64,000 bases of DNA, taken from Pseudomonas pisciculturae (GTDB lineage: Bacteria; Pseudomonadota; Gammaproteobacteria; Pseudomonadales; Pseudomonadaceae). The stretch spans positions 248,001-312,000 of the forward strand of contig NZ_JACVZE010000002.1 of NCBI RefSeq assembly GCF_015461805.1. Direction: 5' to 3'. Within the stretch, counting starts at the first letter, position 1; every line of letters starts with the position of its first letter. Below are positions 35,415 through 44,179 of this stretch, in pieces. The notes beneath the pieces were generated by a model. It did not search any database, was not told the DNA's origin, and saw only the letters and a program-made list of their open reading frames with translations. The translations under genes and the position numbers were made by a program.

Positions 35415-35944
35415 GACCGACGTCCTTGTGCATCGCAGGCGAGCCGCGTCTTGATGTAGGCGCGGCATTCAATCAAGGAGCGACGCAATTGGTATTCCAC
35501 ACTGCGCGGGGTGATCGACAGGCGCTCGCCAATCTCGCGGTAGGAAAGTTCGTCGACATGATAGAGCAGGAAGATCTGCCGAGTCGCTTCGGGCAACGCT
35601 AGGATCGCGTCCTGCATCAGTTGTTCTTGCTGGTAGGCCGCCAATTGTTCATCGGCACCGGGGTTGGTGCACGGCAGTTCTTCACTGGGCTCGCCCGCGT
35701 CCAGGCGCTCACGGCGGATGGCCTGGCGCTGGTGATCGCGCACCAGGTTGCTGGCAATGGTGAAGAGAAAGGCCGGGAGGTTGTCGATCTTCTCGCCGCA
35801 GCCCATGCGCGCCAGGCGCAGGAACGATTCCTGGGTCAGGTCGGCGGCCACTTGGGCGCTGCCGGTGCGCCGGGTGACGAAGGCTTCGAGGGCTTTCTTC
35901 TGCTCCGCGAACAGGCGCGCGATCTGCGAATTCCAGGAGAGCAC
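35411..35944 (-). CDS. ECF sigma factor, FecI type
   Basis: A 177-residue extracytoplasmic-function sigma factor with region 2 (AADLTQESFLRLA, PAFLFTIASNLVRDHQRQ) and region 4 (LPEATRQIFLLYHVDELSYREIGERLSITPRSVEYQLRRSL). It heads the sigma-FecR-receptor set and should drive the receptor promoter. The start at 35942-35944 gives MLSWNSQIARLF, the normal start for FecI-type sigmas. Confidence 0.93.
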   Translation of the reverse strand: MLSWNSQIARLFAEQKKALEAFVTRRTGSAQVAADLTQESFLRLARMGCGEKIDNLPAFLFTIASNLVRDHQRQAIRRERLDAGEPSEELPCTNPGADEQLAAYQQEQLMQDAILALPEATRQIFLLYHVDELSYREIGERLSITPRSVEYQLRRSLIECRAYIKTRLACDAQGRRS

Positions 35945-36060
35945 GGCACTACCTTGAGAGGAACGGGGAGTTCAGGAGGTGTGCACGCTAGCAGAGGATG
36001 AGATTTGTTCGCAATTGATATCTATTTTTTGCTGTGGGTTTTGTGGTGTTCCTGAGATAG

Positions 36061-36136
36061 CTATCGGGGCAAGCCCCCTCCCACATTTTGACCGTGTGAA
36101 CCCGATCAAATGTGGGAGCTGGCTTGCCTGCGATAG
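36061..36136. repeat. REP pair with unlike arms
   Basis: Left arm CTATCGGGGCAAGCCCCCTCCCAC, right arm GTGGGAGCTGGCTTGCCTGCGATAG. The arms belong to two subtypes (GGGGGC-type and GCTGGC-type), and the left is one G short. CGAT ends face outward. Confidence 0.87.
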
Positions 36137-36149
36137 GGGCGACTCGGTG

Positions 36150-37208
36150 TTACTGAATGTCGTCAGGCTTAACGATCACCCAGTTTTTGTCCGCCGTCAC
36201 CGCCAACCCTTCCTTGGCCTGCGCCGCCGCATGCTTGGCCATCATGCCGTTGAGCTGGGTCATGTATTTGTCCTTGCGGTTGATCCACAGGTGCACGCCA
36301 CCCTTGGCCACGTCCACATCGTGAAACAGCATGTAGCCATCGCTGGTCGGCGTATCACCACCGACGATCACCGGCTTTTTCCATTCGTCGATGTAGGTGA
36401 GGATCGCCGCGTGTTTACCGGCCATCCAGGTCGCCGGGGTCCACAGGTACGGGGTGAGTTCCAGGCCAAGGTTGGCCTTCTCGTCATATTTGCCGGCGGC
36501 GATCTGTTTGCGGGCGGTGGTCAGCTCGCCGGTCTTGCGGTCTTTGAGCAGGGTGGTCACGCCGATGACATTCTCGGGTTTGACGTTGTAGCCGTACTTG
36601 GGATCGGCGGCGACCATGCGCACCAGTTCCTCGGAAGCGGCGGTCATTACGTACACCTCGATGCCGTTTTCCATCAGCTTGTTGTACAGCTCCTGTTGGC
36701 CAGTGAAGATTTTTGGCGGCTGCACTTCGGACTTTTTCACCGCGTCGCCTTCGAAATAACTCACCGGCACAGGCTTGCCGGAGGCCATCAGCTCATCCAC
36801 CTGGACCTTGAGTTCCTTGAGGGTGAAGCCAGAGAACACTTGGGCAACCCACGGGTAGCAGACCATGTCGTCCACTTCGCAAAGGCGATAGTAGTAACTG
36901 AACAGGCTTTCTTTGTGGTCGGCCGTGTCTTTGAAGGGCATCAGCTTGAGTGACGGGTCGAGGCTGTCACGGGTGATCAGGCCCTTGTTTTCCATGTAGG
37001 GCAGCAGGGACTCTTCGAGGTCGTAGCGGTAGCTGGTGTTGTCCATGTCGAACACCGCGTAGTTACCCTTGTTGGCGTTGGCGGCGACCATCTCGTTCAG
37101 TTGCTTGGCGGCCGGGGCTGGCCAGTGTTTCAACTCGGTGGCGGCCATGGCCTGGCCGGCGAGGCCCAAGCACAGTGCTGCGGCAAACATTCTCGAAGCG
37201 AGCTTCAT
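36150..37208 (-). CDS. pchP: Phosphorylcholine-phosphatase-like HAD hydrolase
   Basis: A 352-residue periplasmic phosphatase. A signal peptide ends near AGQAMA (residue 22). HAD motif I is VFDMDNTSYRYDLEES, motif II is VMTAASEEL, and motifs III/IV include the lysine and GGDTPTSDGYML. This combination (DMDNT, SAA-like, GDTPxSD) is that of Pseudomonas phosphorylcholine phosphatase, which releases choline from host or membrane phospholipid debris. The ATG at 37206-37208 has a GGGAG site nine bases upstream; a second in-frame ATG two codons earlier is too close to it. It is monocistronic and divergent from the symporter gene. Confidence 0.85.
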   Translation of the reverse strand: MKLASRMFAAALCLGLAGQAMAATELKHWPAPAAKQLNEMVAANANKGNYAVFDMDNTSYRYDLEESLLPYMENKGLITRDSLDPSLKLMPFKDTADHKESLFSYYYRLCEVDDMVCYPWVAQVFSGFTLKELKVQVDELMASGKPVPVSYFEGDAVKKSEVQPPKIFTGQQELYNKLMENGIEVYVMTAASEELVRMVAADPKYGYNVKPENVIGVTTLLKDRKTGELTTARKQIAAGKYDEKANLGLELTPYLWTPATWMAGKHAAILTYIDEWKKPVIVGGDTPTSDGYMLFHDVDVAKGGVHLWINRKDKYMTQLNGMMAKHAAAQAKEGLAVTADKNWVIVKPDDIQ

Positions 37209-37447
37209 ATGCATTTTCTCCCTGAGTGAAAAACCTCGACGCTAACAAATCCCTGTGACAGTTACCGCCCGAGCACGACCGCTTGCGTCGTGATCGCGCC
37301 AACCGCATACGCCTGAGCGCCAAAGCCTTATTCCAAAAACGACAGTTGCCATTCCATCTTGTTATTAATTCATTAGATATCAAGCTGTTAGGCTTTCCGG
37401 TTCGCAATCGCAGGCTCACGCGATTGGCAGCCTCTTACGGAGCTTCA

Positions 37448-38839
37448 ATGAATCTGCCCCTGATTCTCAACTTACTGGTGTTCGTGGCCCTTTTACTGGG
37501 CCTGGCACAAACCCGCCGCACAAATTGGAGCCTGGCCAAAAAGGTGCTGTTCGCCTTGGCCTTGGGCGTGGCCTTTGGTGTCGCTTTGCACAGCATCTAC
37601 GGCGCCGGTAATCCGGTGCTCAAGGCCTCCATCGGTTGGTTCGACCTGGTAGGCAACGGTTATGTGCAATTGCTGCAAATGATCGTGATCCCGCTGGTAT
37701 TTGCCTCGATCCTCAGCGCTGTGGCACGCCTGCACAACGCTGCATCACTGGGCAAGATCAGCTTTCTGACCATTGGCACCCTGCTGTTCACTACCGCCAT
37801 TGCGGCATTGATCGGTATCGGCCTGACGAACCTGTTTGGCCTCACCGCCGAGGGTCTGGTGGCCGGCACCCAGGAAATGGCGCGCCTGCAAGTGATCCAG
37901 AGCGATTACGCAGGTAAGGTCGCCGACCTGAATATCCCGCAGTTGCTACTGTCGTTCGTGCCGTCCAACCCGTTCGCCGACCTGGCGCGGGCAAAGCCGA
38001 CGTCAATCATCAGCGTGGTGATCTTCGCCGCATTCCTGGGGGTTGCCGCGCTGCAACTGCTCAAGGATGACGTGGAAAAAGGCCAGAAAGTGCTCAACGC
38101 CATCGACACCCTGCAAGCCTGGGTGATGCGTCTGGTGCGCCTGGTGATGAAGCTCACGCCTTACGGTGTGCTGGCGCTGATGACCAAGGTGGTCGCCGGC
38201 TCCAACCTGCAAGACATCATCAAGCTCGGCAGTTTTGTGGTGGTGTCGTACCTGGCCCTGGGCCTGATGTTTGTGGTGCACGGGCTGCTGCTGTCGCTGG
38301 CCGGGATCAACCCGCTGCGGTTCTTCCGCAAGGTGTGGCCGGTGCTGACGTTTGCGTTTACCAGCCGCTCCAGCGCGGCGGCGATCCCACTGAGCATCGA
38401 AGCGCAGACGCGCCGCTTGGGCATCCCGCAATCCATCGCCGGTTTCGCCGCCTCGTTTGGTGCGACCATCGGCCAGAACGGTTGCGCCGGGCTCTACCCT
38501 GCGATGTTGGCCGTGATGGTAGCGCCAACCGTGGGCATCAACCCGCTGGACCCGCTGTGGATCGCGACCCTGGTGGCGATTGTGACCTTGAGTTCGGCCG
38601 GTGTTGCCGGCGTGGGCGGCGGTGCGACCTTTGCGGCGCTGATCGTGCTGCCGGCCATGGGTTTGCCGGTGTCACTGGTGGCGCTGCTGATTTCGGTGGA
38701 GCCGCTGATCGACATGGGCCGTACGGCGCTGAACGTGAACGGTTCGATGACGGCCGGGGCGATTACCAGCCAGATCATGGGGCAGACGGATAAGGCGTTG
38801 TTGGAGGCCGATGAGCATGCTGAGTTAGCGCAGGCCTGA
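37448..38839 (+). CDS. Dicarboxylate/amino acid:cation symporter, L-cystine (TcyP) type
   Basis: A 463-residue DAACS-family transporter with eight helices and two hairpins. The SSS-type loop [20 protein letters not shown] and the [14 protein letters not shown] segment resemble the TcyP/YdjN cystine branch rather than glutamate carriers such as GltP. The ATG at 37448 has a GGAG site. Cystine as substrate is inferred from these segments. The gene is single, divergent from pchP and followed by a REP pair. Confidence 0.78.
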   Translation: MNLPLILNLLVFVALLLGLAQTRRTNWSLAKKVLFALALGVAFGVALHSIYGAGNPVLKASIGWFDLVGNGYVQLLQMIVIPLVFASILSAVARLHNAASLGKISFLTIGTLLFTTAIAALIGIGLTNLFGLTAEGLVAGTQEMARLQVIQSDYAGKVADLNIPQLLLSFVPSNPFADLARAKPTSIISVVIFAAFLGVAALQLLKDDVEKGQKVLNAIDTLQAWVMRLVRLVMKLTPYGVLALMTKVVAGSNLQDIIKLGSFVVVSYLALGLMFVVHGLLLSLAGINPLRFFRKVWPVLTFAFTSRSSAAAIPLSIEAQTRRLGIPQSIAGFAASFGATIGQNGCAGLYPAMLAVMVAPTVGINPLDPLWIATLVAIVTLSSAGVAGVGGGATFAALIVLPAMGLPVSLVALLISVEPLIDMGRTALNVNGSMTAGAITSQIMGQTDKALLEADEHAELAQA

Positions 38840-38846
38840 TGGACCG

Positions 38847-38922
38847 CTATCGGGGGCAAGCCCCCTCCCACACTTGATCGGGTTCACACGGTCAAAATGT
38901 GGGAGGGGGCTTGCTCCCGATG
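38847..38922. repeat. REP pair, divergent arms
   Basis: CTATCGGGGGCAAGCCCCCTCCCAC and GTGGGAGGGGGCTTGCTCCCGATG, CGAT ends outward, about 26 bases apart, between the convergent symporter and folA genes. Confidence 0.9.
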
Positions 38923-38925
38923 CTT

Positions 38926-39438
38926 TTAAGCCTTTTCCCAAACTTCAAAGTTGTACGCCGGCTTGTCGCCCTCAGCCGCGTTCTCGACATTCGACACCAG
39001 CTTCCACTGGTTCAAATCAAACTCCGGAAACCACGCATCCCCGTCCGGGCTCAACGCCACCCGCGTCAAATACAGGCGATTCGCCTGCTCCAGCCCCTGC
39101 GCATACAACTGCGCGCCGCCGATCAGCATCAGCTCATCCACGCCCTGTTCCAGCGCCCATTCCTCAGCGCGCTCGACCGCAGCCTCCAGCGACGGAAAAA
39201 CTTCCGCACCTTCAAGCACCAGATCGGTCTGACGGCTGACCACCAGATTCAAGCGCCCCGGCAATGGTCGGCCCAGGGAATCCCAGGTCTTGCGCCCCAT
39301 GATGATCGGCTTGCCGAGGGTGGTGGCCTTGAAATATTTGAAATCCCCCGGCAAATGCCAGGGCATGCTGTTGTCGACGCCGATCACGCGGTTTTCACCG
39401 AGGGCTGCGATCAGGCTTAAAGGGAGAGTTTTTTTCAT
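38926..39438 (-). CDS. folA: Dihydrofolate reductase
   Basis: A 170-residue enzyme reducing dihydrofolate with NADPH. It begins MKKTLPLSLIAALGENRVIG, with the active-site MPWHLPGDFKYFK, the IIMGRKTWDSLGRPLPGR nucleotide loop and MLIGGAQLYAQGL. The ATG at 39436-39438 gives the usual N-terminus. It is divergent from the DUF2868 gene (97 bases). Confidence 0.96.
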   Translation of the reverse strand: MKKTLPLSLIAALGENRVIGVDNSMPWHLPGDFKYFKATTLGKPIIMGRKTWDSLGRPLPGRLNLVVSRQTDLVLEGAEVFPSLEAAVERAEEWALEQGVDELMLIGGAQLYAQGLEQANRLYLTRVALSPDGDAWFPEFDLNQWKLVSNVENAAEGDKPAYNFEVWEKA

Positions 39439-39535
39439 GGCGACGAGAATACCAGAGCCCCCTGCCACGCGCAGCGTGCACTAAACAGCCTCACAGGGGT
39501 TATGCTCCAGGCTCACAAACACAACAGGACAACGC

Positions 39536-40906
39536 GTGACTCCTCTGCACACACTCTGGCTGACAGAAACCGTGCGCCTGCGCGAAGAACACGCAGGCCC
39601 GCTGGAAGACCTGGAAGCCAACCGCCTGGCCCGCACGGCCGGGGGCGACTTGCCGACGCGCATTCAACGGCGCGCCTTGCACCTGGCCGAGCGTGACGGG
39701 CTGACCGGCGCCCTCACCCGCTGGCTGCAAGGTGCACGCCTTGCGCTGGTGCTGTTGGCAATCGTCGCGGTGATCAGCGGCGCTGGCCTGGCCTTTGCCG
39801 CGCTAGGTAACGGCCAGGCCCCGGTGAATGTGTTCTGGGCGCTCGGCAGCTTGCTCGGGTTGAATCTGATTCTGCTGATCAGTTGGGCACTTGGTTTGCT
39901 GTTTGCCGGCGAACACGGCGCCAGCCTGGGCCGCTTGTGGTTGTGGCTCAGTGAAAAACTCGCCCGTGATGCCAAGGCTGCACAGCTGGCCCCGGCGCTT
40001 TTACTGCTGCTGCAACGGCAAAAACTCAACCGCTGGGCCGTGGGTGTGCTGGTTAACAGCCTGTGGTTGCTGGCGTTGCTCAGCGCCATGGTGATTCTGC
40101 TTACGCTACTCGCCACCCGTCGCTACGGCTTTGTGTGGGAAACCACCATTCTTGGCGCCGATACCTTTGTTGCCGCGACTCAAGCGCTGGGCACCCTGCC
40201 CGCCCTGCTGGGGTTCAACGTGCCGACCGTCGAGATGATCCGCGCCAGCGGCGATACTGCCCTGAATATCGAAAGTGCCCGCCAGGCCTGGGCTGCCTGG
40301 TTGGTGGGCGTGCTGCTGGTGTATGGCGTGCTGCCTCGCTTGATCCTCGCCCTGTTGTGCCTGTGGCGCTGGAAACGCGGGCGCGCCGCCCTGCGCCTGG
40401 ACCTCAACCTGCCCGGCTACAGCCAATTGCGCGAACGCCTGATGCCGAGCAGCGAGCGTCTCGGGGTCAACGATGCCGCGCCCGAGCAGTTGCACCACGT
40501 CAGCGGCGGCGTCAGTGAATTGGAAAGCGACGGCGCCCTGTTGGTGGCCATCGAACTGGACGACCAGCACGCCTGGCCGCCCAAGCTGCCCGCCAGCGTG
40601 AAGAACGCGGGCATCCTCGACAGCCGTGAGTCGCGCAACAAACTGCTGGAACAACTCACGCGCTTCCCGCCCGCCCGCCTGGCTATCGCCTGCGACCCAC
40701 GTCGCTCGCCGGATCGCGGCAGCCTGGCGCTGATCGCCGAACTCGCCCGCAGCGCCAGCGAAACCCGCGTGTGGCTGCTGCAAGCGCCAACCGGCCAGGC
40801 GCTGGACGCCGAACGCCTGGGCGACTGGCACGCCGCCCTGCAACAGCTGGAGCTGCCCTACGCCGACTGCGCGCCGCTGAACTGGCTGGAGACCGGACAT
40901 GACTAA
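39536..40906 (+). CDS. DUF2868 family membrane protein
   Basis: A 456-residue protein with a GTG start. The N-terminal 60 residues are charged and helical, followed by four to five membrane helices (about 70-95, 100-125, 160-190, 255-280), and a C-terminal cytoplasmic domain (about 300-456). It overlaps the next gene, a DUF3482 GTPase, by eight bases, and the two families are regularly neighbours; the soluble end of this protein probably works with that GTPase. No catalytic motif is visible and the role is unknown. Confidence 0.75.
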   Translation: MTPLHTLWLTETVRLREEHAGPLEDLEANRLARTAGGDLPTRIQRRALHLAERDGLTGALTRWLQGARLALVLLAIVAVISGAGLAFAALGNGQAPVNVFWALGSLLGLNLILLISWALGLLFAGEHGASLGRLWLWLSEKLARDAKAAQLAPALLLLLQRQKLNRWAVGVLVNSLWLLALLSAMVILLTLLATRRYGFVWETTILGADTFVAATQALGTLPALLGFNVPTVEMIRASGDTALNIESARQAWAAWLVGVLLVYGVLPRLILALLCLWRWKRGRAALRLDLNLPGYSQLRERLMPSSERLGVNDAAPEQLHHVSGGVSELESDGALLVAIELDDQHAWPPKLPASVKNAGILDSRESRNKLLEQLTRFPPARLAIACDPRRSPDRGSLALIAELARSASETRVWLLQAPTGQALDAERLGDWHAALQQLELPYADCAPLNWLETGHD

Positions 40907-42272
40907 ACCGCTGAAACTCGCCGTGGTCGGCCATACCAATGTCGGCAAGACCTCGCTGCTGCGCACCCTGACCCGTGACGTAGGCTTCGGTGAAGTCTCC
41001 CACCGCCCCAGCACCACGCGGCATGTCGAAGGTGCGCGCTTGTCGGTGGACGGCGAAGCCTTGCTGGAGCTGTACGACACCCCCGGCCTGGAAGATGCCA
41101 TCGCCCTGCTCGATTACCTCGAACGCCTGGATCGCCCCGGCGAACGTCTCGATGGCCCGGCCCGCCTGGCTCGCTTTCTCGAAGGCAGCGAGGCCCGCCA
41201 GCGTTTCGAGCAGGAAGCCAAGGTGCTGCGCCAACTGCTGGCCTCGGACGCCGGCCTGTATGTGATCGACGCCCGCGAGCCGGTGCTGGCCAAATATCGC
41301 GACGAGTTGCAAGTGCTGGCCAGCTGCGGCAAGCCGTTGCTGCCGGTGCTCAACTTCGTCAGTAGCAGCGACCACCGCGAACCGGACTGGCGCGAAGCCC
41401 TGGCCCGCCTCGGCCTGCATGCGCTGGTGCGTTTTGACAGCGTTGCACCGCCGCAAGACGGCGAGCGGCGGCTGTATGAAAGCCTGGCCCTGCTGCTGGA
41501 AACCGCCCGACCGCAGTTGGAGCGTTTGATACTTGACCAAGAGGCCCAGCGCCAGACGCGCCAGCAAAGCGCCGCACGCTTGATCGCCGAGCTGTTGATC
41601 GACTGCGCCGCGTGCCGTCGTAGTGTGGTCACCGAAGATGAGCAGCAAGCCATCGGCGATTTGCGCAAGGCGGTGCGCCAGCGCGAACAAAAGTGTGTAG
41701 AAGCGTTGCTCAAACTGTACGGCTTCCGCCCCCAAGATGCCGCCGCCAGCGACTTGCCGCTACTGGACGGCCGCTGGGGCGACGACCTGTTCAACCCCGA
41801 AACCCTCAAGCAACTCGGTGTGCGCGTCGGCGGAGGAATCGCCGCAGGCGCAGCCGCCGGTGCCGGAGTGGATCTATTGGTGGGCGGCTTGACCCTCGGC
41901 GCCGCCGCCCTGGCTGGCGCGATTGCCGGTGGCGCCCTGCAAACCGCCCGCAGCTATGGCAGCCGCCTGCTGGGCAAGATCAAAGGTCACCGCGAGCTGA
42001 CCGTCGACGACAGCGTGCTGCGCCTGCTCGCCCTGCGCCAACGTCAGTTGCTCAAGGCTCTGAGCCTGCGCGGCCACGCGGCGATGCACAGCATCAAGGT
42101 CGACACACCCCAGGACAAAACCTGGCGCGAGGGCAAATTGCCGGGCGCGCTGCACAAAGCCCGCGCTCATCCGCAATGGTCGTCCCTCAATTTCACGCCC
42201 AAACTGAATCAAGCTGAGCGCCAGGAGCAAGTTGAACAGCTGGCTGAAGCCCTCTGGGAGTTGGCGGATTAA
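40899..42272 (+). CDS. DUF3482 family Era/MnmE-like GTPase
   Basis: A 457-residue protein. The G domain is N-terminal: G1 VVGHTNVGKTSLLRTL (residues 9-24), switch-region SHRPSTTRHVEG, G3 LYDTPGLEDA, and a G4-like segment near LPVLNFVSSSD, where the usual NKxD is replaced, so guanine specificity may be altered. The middle is helical; residues about 305-350 are an Ala/Gly-rich glycine-zipper-like hydrophobic stretch that may insert in or associate with membrane. It overlaps the DUF2868 membrane protein by eight bases. Confidence 0.76.
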   Translation: MTKPLKLAVVGHTNVGKTSLLRTLTRDVGFGEVSHRPSTTRHVEGARLSVDGEALLELYDTPGLEDAIALLDYLERLDRPGERLDGPARLARFLEGSEARQRFEQEAKVLRQLLASDAGLYVIDAREPVLAKYRDELQVLASCGKPLLPVLNFVSSSDHREPDWREALARLGLHALVRFDSVAPPQDGERRLYESLALLLETARPQLERLILDQEAQRQTRQQSAARLIAELLIDCAACRRSVVTEDEQQAIGDLRKAVRQREQKCVEALLKLYGFRPQDAAASDLPLLDGRWGDDLFNPETLKQLGVRVGGGIAAGAAAGAGVDLLVGGLTLGAAALAGAIAGGALQTARSYGSRLLGKIKGHRELTVDDSVLRLLALRQRQLLKALSLRGHAAMHSIKVDTPQDKTWREGKLPGALHKARAHPQWSSLNFTPKLNQAERQEQVEQLAEALWELAD

Positions 42273-42352
42273 TGCCCATTTGAATATCAGTAATAACGTG
42301 GCTGACGACTCAACGATTATCCGGTCAGCAACGAACCTACGCGCGCCGAAAA

Positions 42353-42883
42353 TTACTGCCAGTTAAACCTCAAATAGAAGCTGATCATGTTCTGTAGGGC
42401 ATTTCGATCCTCTGTGTCGAACTCATCAAGGGCGATCACCTCCTCGCCCAGCTCCATATTCCCCTTCGTGACAGTTTCACTCGCGGTAAAGCTAAACATC
42501 AGTGTGTCTTTCCCGTTCATGGGTTTCTCATTCTGATAAAAATCCAATCGGACTTCGATAGGCTTTGTGGCCGTGTCGAAGCGGCTGACATACATATTTA
42601 TCGAGCGAAACGGTGCAGAGGGCCGGCCAAGCCAGTTGACTTTCAATACATTGTTAGCAAATTGCTTCAACAGTGACCTGTCCTGCTCGCCCGAGACGCC
42701 ATTGCCATTTATGTCTCCGGTGATTTGATAGTCGACCAGGCCATTAGCGGTGACATCAACGGCTGTCGCAGTGCGCACAAGCTCATCGGGTAGCGACGGG
42801 CTGCGCTGAATAAAAAACAGGTTCACGGTATCCGCTTGAGCATTCCCGCTCTGATCCTTCACAACAACTTTCAAATAACGCAT
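42353..42883 (-). CDS. EF-hand/dockerin-like tandem paralogue C
   Basis: A 176-residue protein, third gene of a three-paralogue operon. It begins MRYLKVVVKD like its siblings and consists of two related halves of about 88 residues, each with a beta-rich part (ADTVNLFFIQ; IEVRLDFYQNE) and a helical end closing with LKVNW or LRFNW. In the first half, paired calcium-type loops DVTANGLVDY (43-52) and DINGNGVSGEQD (57-68) are present; in the second half the loops are lost. No signal peptide. It lies 63 bases after paralogue B. Function unknown. Confidence 0.72.
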   Translation of the reverse strand: MRYLKVVVKDQSGNAQADTVNLFFIQRSPSLPDELVRTATAVDVTANGLVDYQITGDINGNGVSGEQDRSLLKQFANNVLKVNWLGRPSAPFRSINMYVSRFDTATKPIEVRLDFYQNEKPMNGKDTLMFSFTASETVTKGNMELGEEVIALDEFDTEDRNALQNMISFYLRFNWQ

Positions 42884-42946
42884 CAGCTCTTTCTCTGTAA
42901 AAACCCAGACATTTAGACAGCTCTACCGTAGGCCAGTCATTGCCGT

Positions 42947-43522
42947 TTAAGACGCTGGAATATCGACGACCTTGACCTCAAAGGTTTCAGGCTCGTGCCA
43001 GTTGAACTGCAGGTAGAGTTCGGCGAGTTGCTGGACCAATTGCTGGTCAACGTCATTGATCAAACCATCATGGTTTATATCGAAATGGATGTTCCACTCC
43101 AGCGTCCCATCATTGTCGAAGTCATACGCGGCGTGCCACGCGACCTGGGTGTTCGACTTGCCGCCCCCTGCCTCTTTATGTAGATGCAGCCGCACAGTGT
43201 CGGGCGTGCCGTCTTTATAAAAATCTTCGGAAAAAATCTTCATGTAGCGCGTCAAAGCGGGCCCGCGGTTATACCAATTCAGCTTCAAATACGTATTGGC
43301 GAACCGGTCGAGTACCCTTTTATCGAGAAGGTTTTCCTTACCGTCATGGGTGACATCACCGCGACTGTAATCAACTCTGCCGTCTGCGGTGAAATCATAG
43401 GCCACGGCCTCATCGACCAATTTGTCCGTTTCGCTCGGGCTGCCCTGATAAAACTGAAGCCGTACCAGGTTGGCGCGACCAATGCCCACCAGGTCATGTG
43501 CAGTGACTTTTAAATAACGCAT
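42947..43522 (-). CDS. EF-hand/dockerin-like tandem paralogue B
   Basis: A 191-residue protein, second gene of the operon. The ATG at 43520-43522 has a strong AGGAGG site and gives MRYLKVTAHD. Both halves keep the paired loops: DFTADGRVDY (43-52) with DVTHDGKENLLD (56-67), and DFDNDGTLEW (134-143) with DINHDGLINDVD (148-159). The latter fits the dockerin type I pattern D-x-N-x-D-G. Each half closes with an LKLNW/LQFNW motif after a short helix. The start overlaps the 3' end of paralogue A by 13 bases. No signal peptide, membrane segment or catalytic motif. Confidence 0.74.
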   Translation of the reverse strand: MRYLKVTAHDLVGIGRANLVRLQFYQGSPSETDKLVDEAVAYDFTADGRVDYSRGDVTHDGKENLLDKRVLDRFANTYLKLNWYNRGPALTRYMKIFSEDFYKDGTPDTVRLHLHKEAGGGKSNTQVAWHAAYDFDNDGTLEWNIHFDINHDGLINDVDQQLVQQLAELYLQFNWHEPETFEVKVVDIPAS

Positions 43523-44088
43523 GGAACCTCCTGCCTTGACCAAGAGCGACAGGTATTCAGATCAAACCACGCTAACTTCAAGAACGCGGTGCAGAGCGAG
43601 CGGATCAGTTCTTTATCTGCATTGTCGGCCACCCCATTGCGGTCGACATCACCGTTAGTAAACGACTCCAATACCCCATCGCTGTCACCGTCATAACCGG
43701 CCGCCGTGTAGACCAGCGACGCTTTGCCACCCGCTACCGTGCTCTCGTGGAAATCCAGCTTGAGCGCATTCGGGCGCCCGGTTTTACCGAAATGATCGGC
43801 ATAAAGGGTCAGCGTGCGCTGCCGATGGTTAGCCGCGTTGAACCAGTTGAGCTTCAAAAAGCTGGTGGCGAGTGCCTCGATCTGGTGTTTATCCATGTCC
43901 AGCGCTTCAGGTGCGACATCACCCAGTTGCAATTCAACAAAGGCACCATCCGTGCCGGTAACCACACCGATGACTTCGTACATCAGCTCATCGGGGCAGT
44001 CGGAATGATGTTGGTAAAACTGCAAAATGACGGTATCAGCGGAGCCCTTGCAGTCCTTGCCCTGGGCGGAGGCTTTCAAGTAGCGCAT
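43510..44088 (-). CDS. EF-hand/dockerin-like tandem paralogue A
   Basis: A 192-residue protein, first gene of the operon, with an AAGGAG ribosome site. It begins MRYLKASAQG and has two halves like its siblings. The first half has lost its calcium loops, with LQLGDVAPEALDMD in their place. The second retains them as DGDSDGVLES (133-142) and DVDRNGVADNAD (147-158). Halves end in FLKLNWF and FLKLAWF. Four cysteines (13, 31, 166, 180) plus one near the end (190) are not shared by B or C. No export signal. The three genes lie alone between the DUF3482 gene and the phosphonate cluster. Confidence 0.73.
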   Translation of the reverse strand: MRYLKASAQGKDCKGSADTVILQFYQHHSDCPDELMYEVIGVVTGTDGAFVELQLGDVAPEALDMDKHQIEALATSFLKLNWFNAANHRQRTLTLYADHFGKTGRPNALKLDFHESTVAGGKASLVYTAAGYDGDSDGVLESFTNGDVDRNGVADNADKELIRSLCTAFLKLAWFDLNTCRSWSRQEVPCVI

Positions 44089-44179
44089 CAGTGTTGCTCC
44101 TTAAAGTAAGAAGCAAGCACCTTAATGACGCGCGCCCCTCGCCTCCAGATGGCGAATCTGCGTTGGTCGTAGGGTGTGT

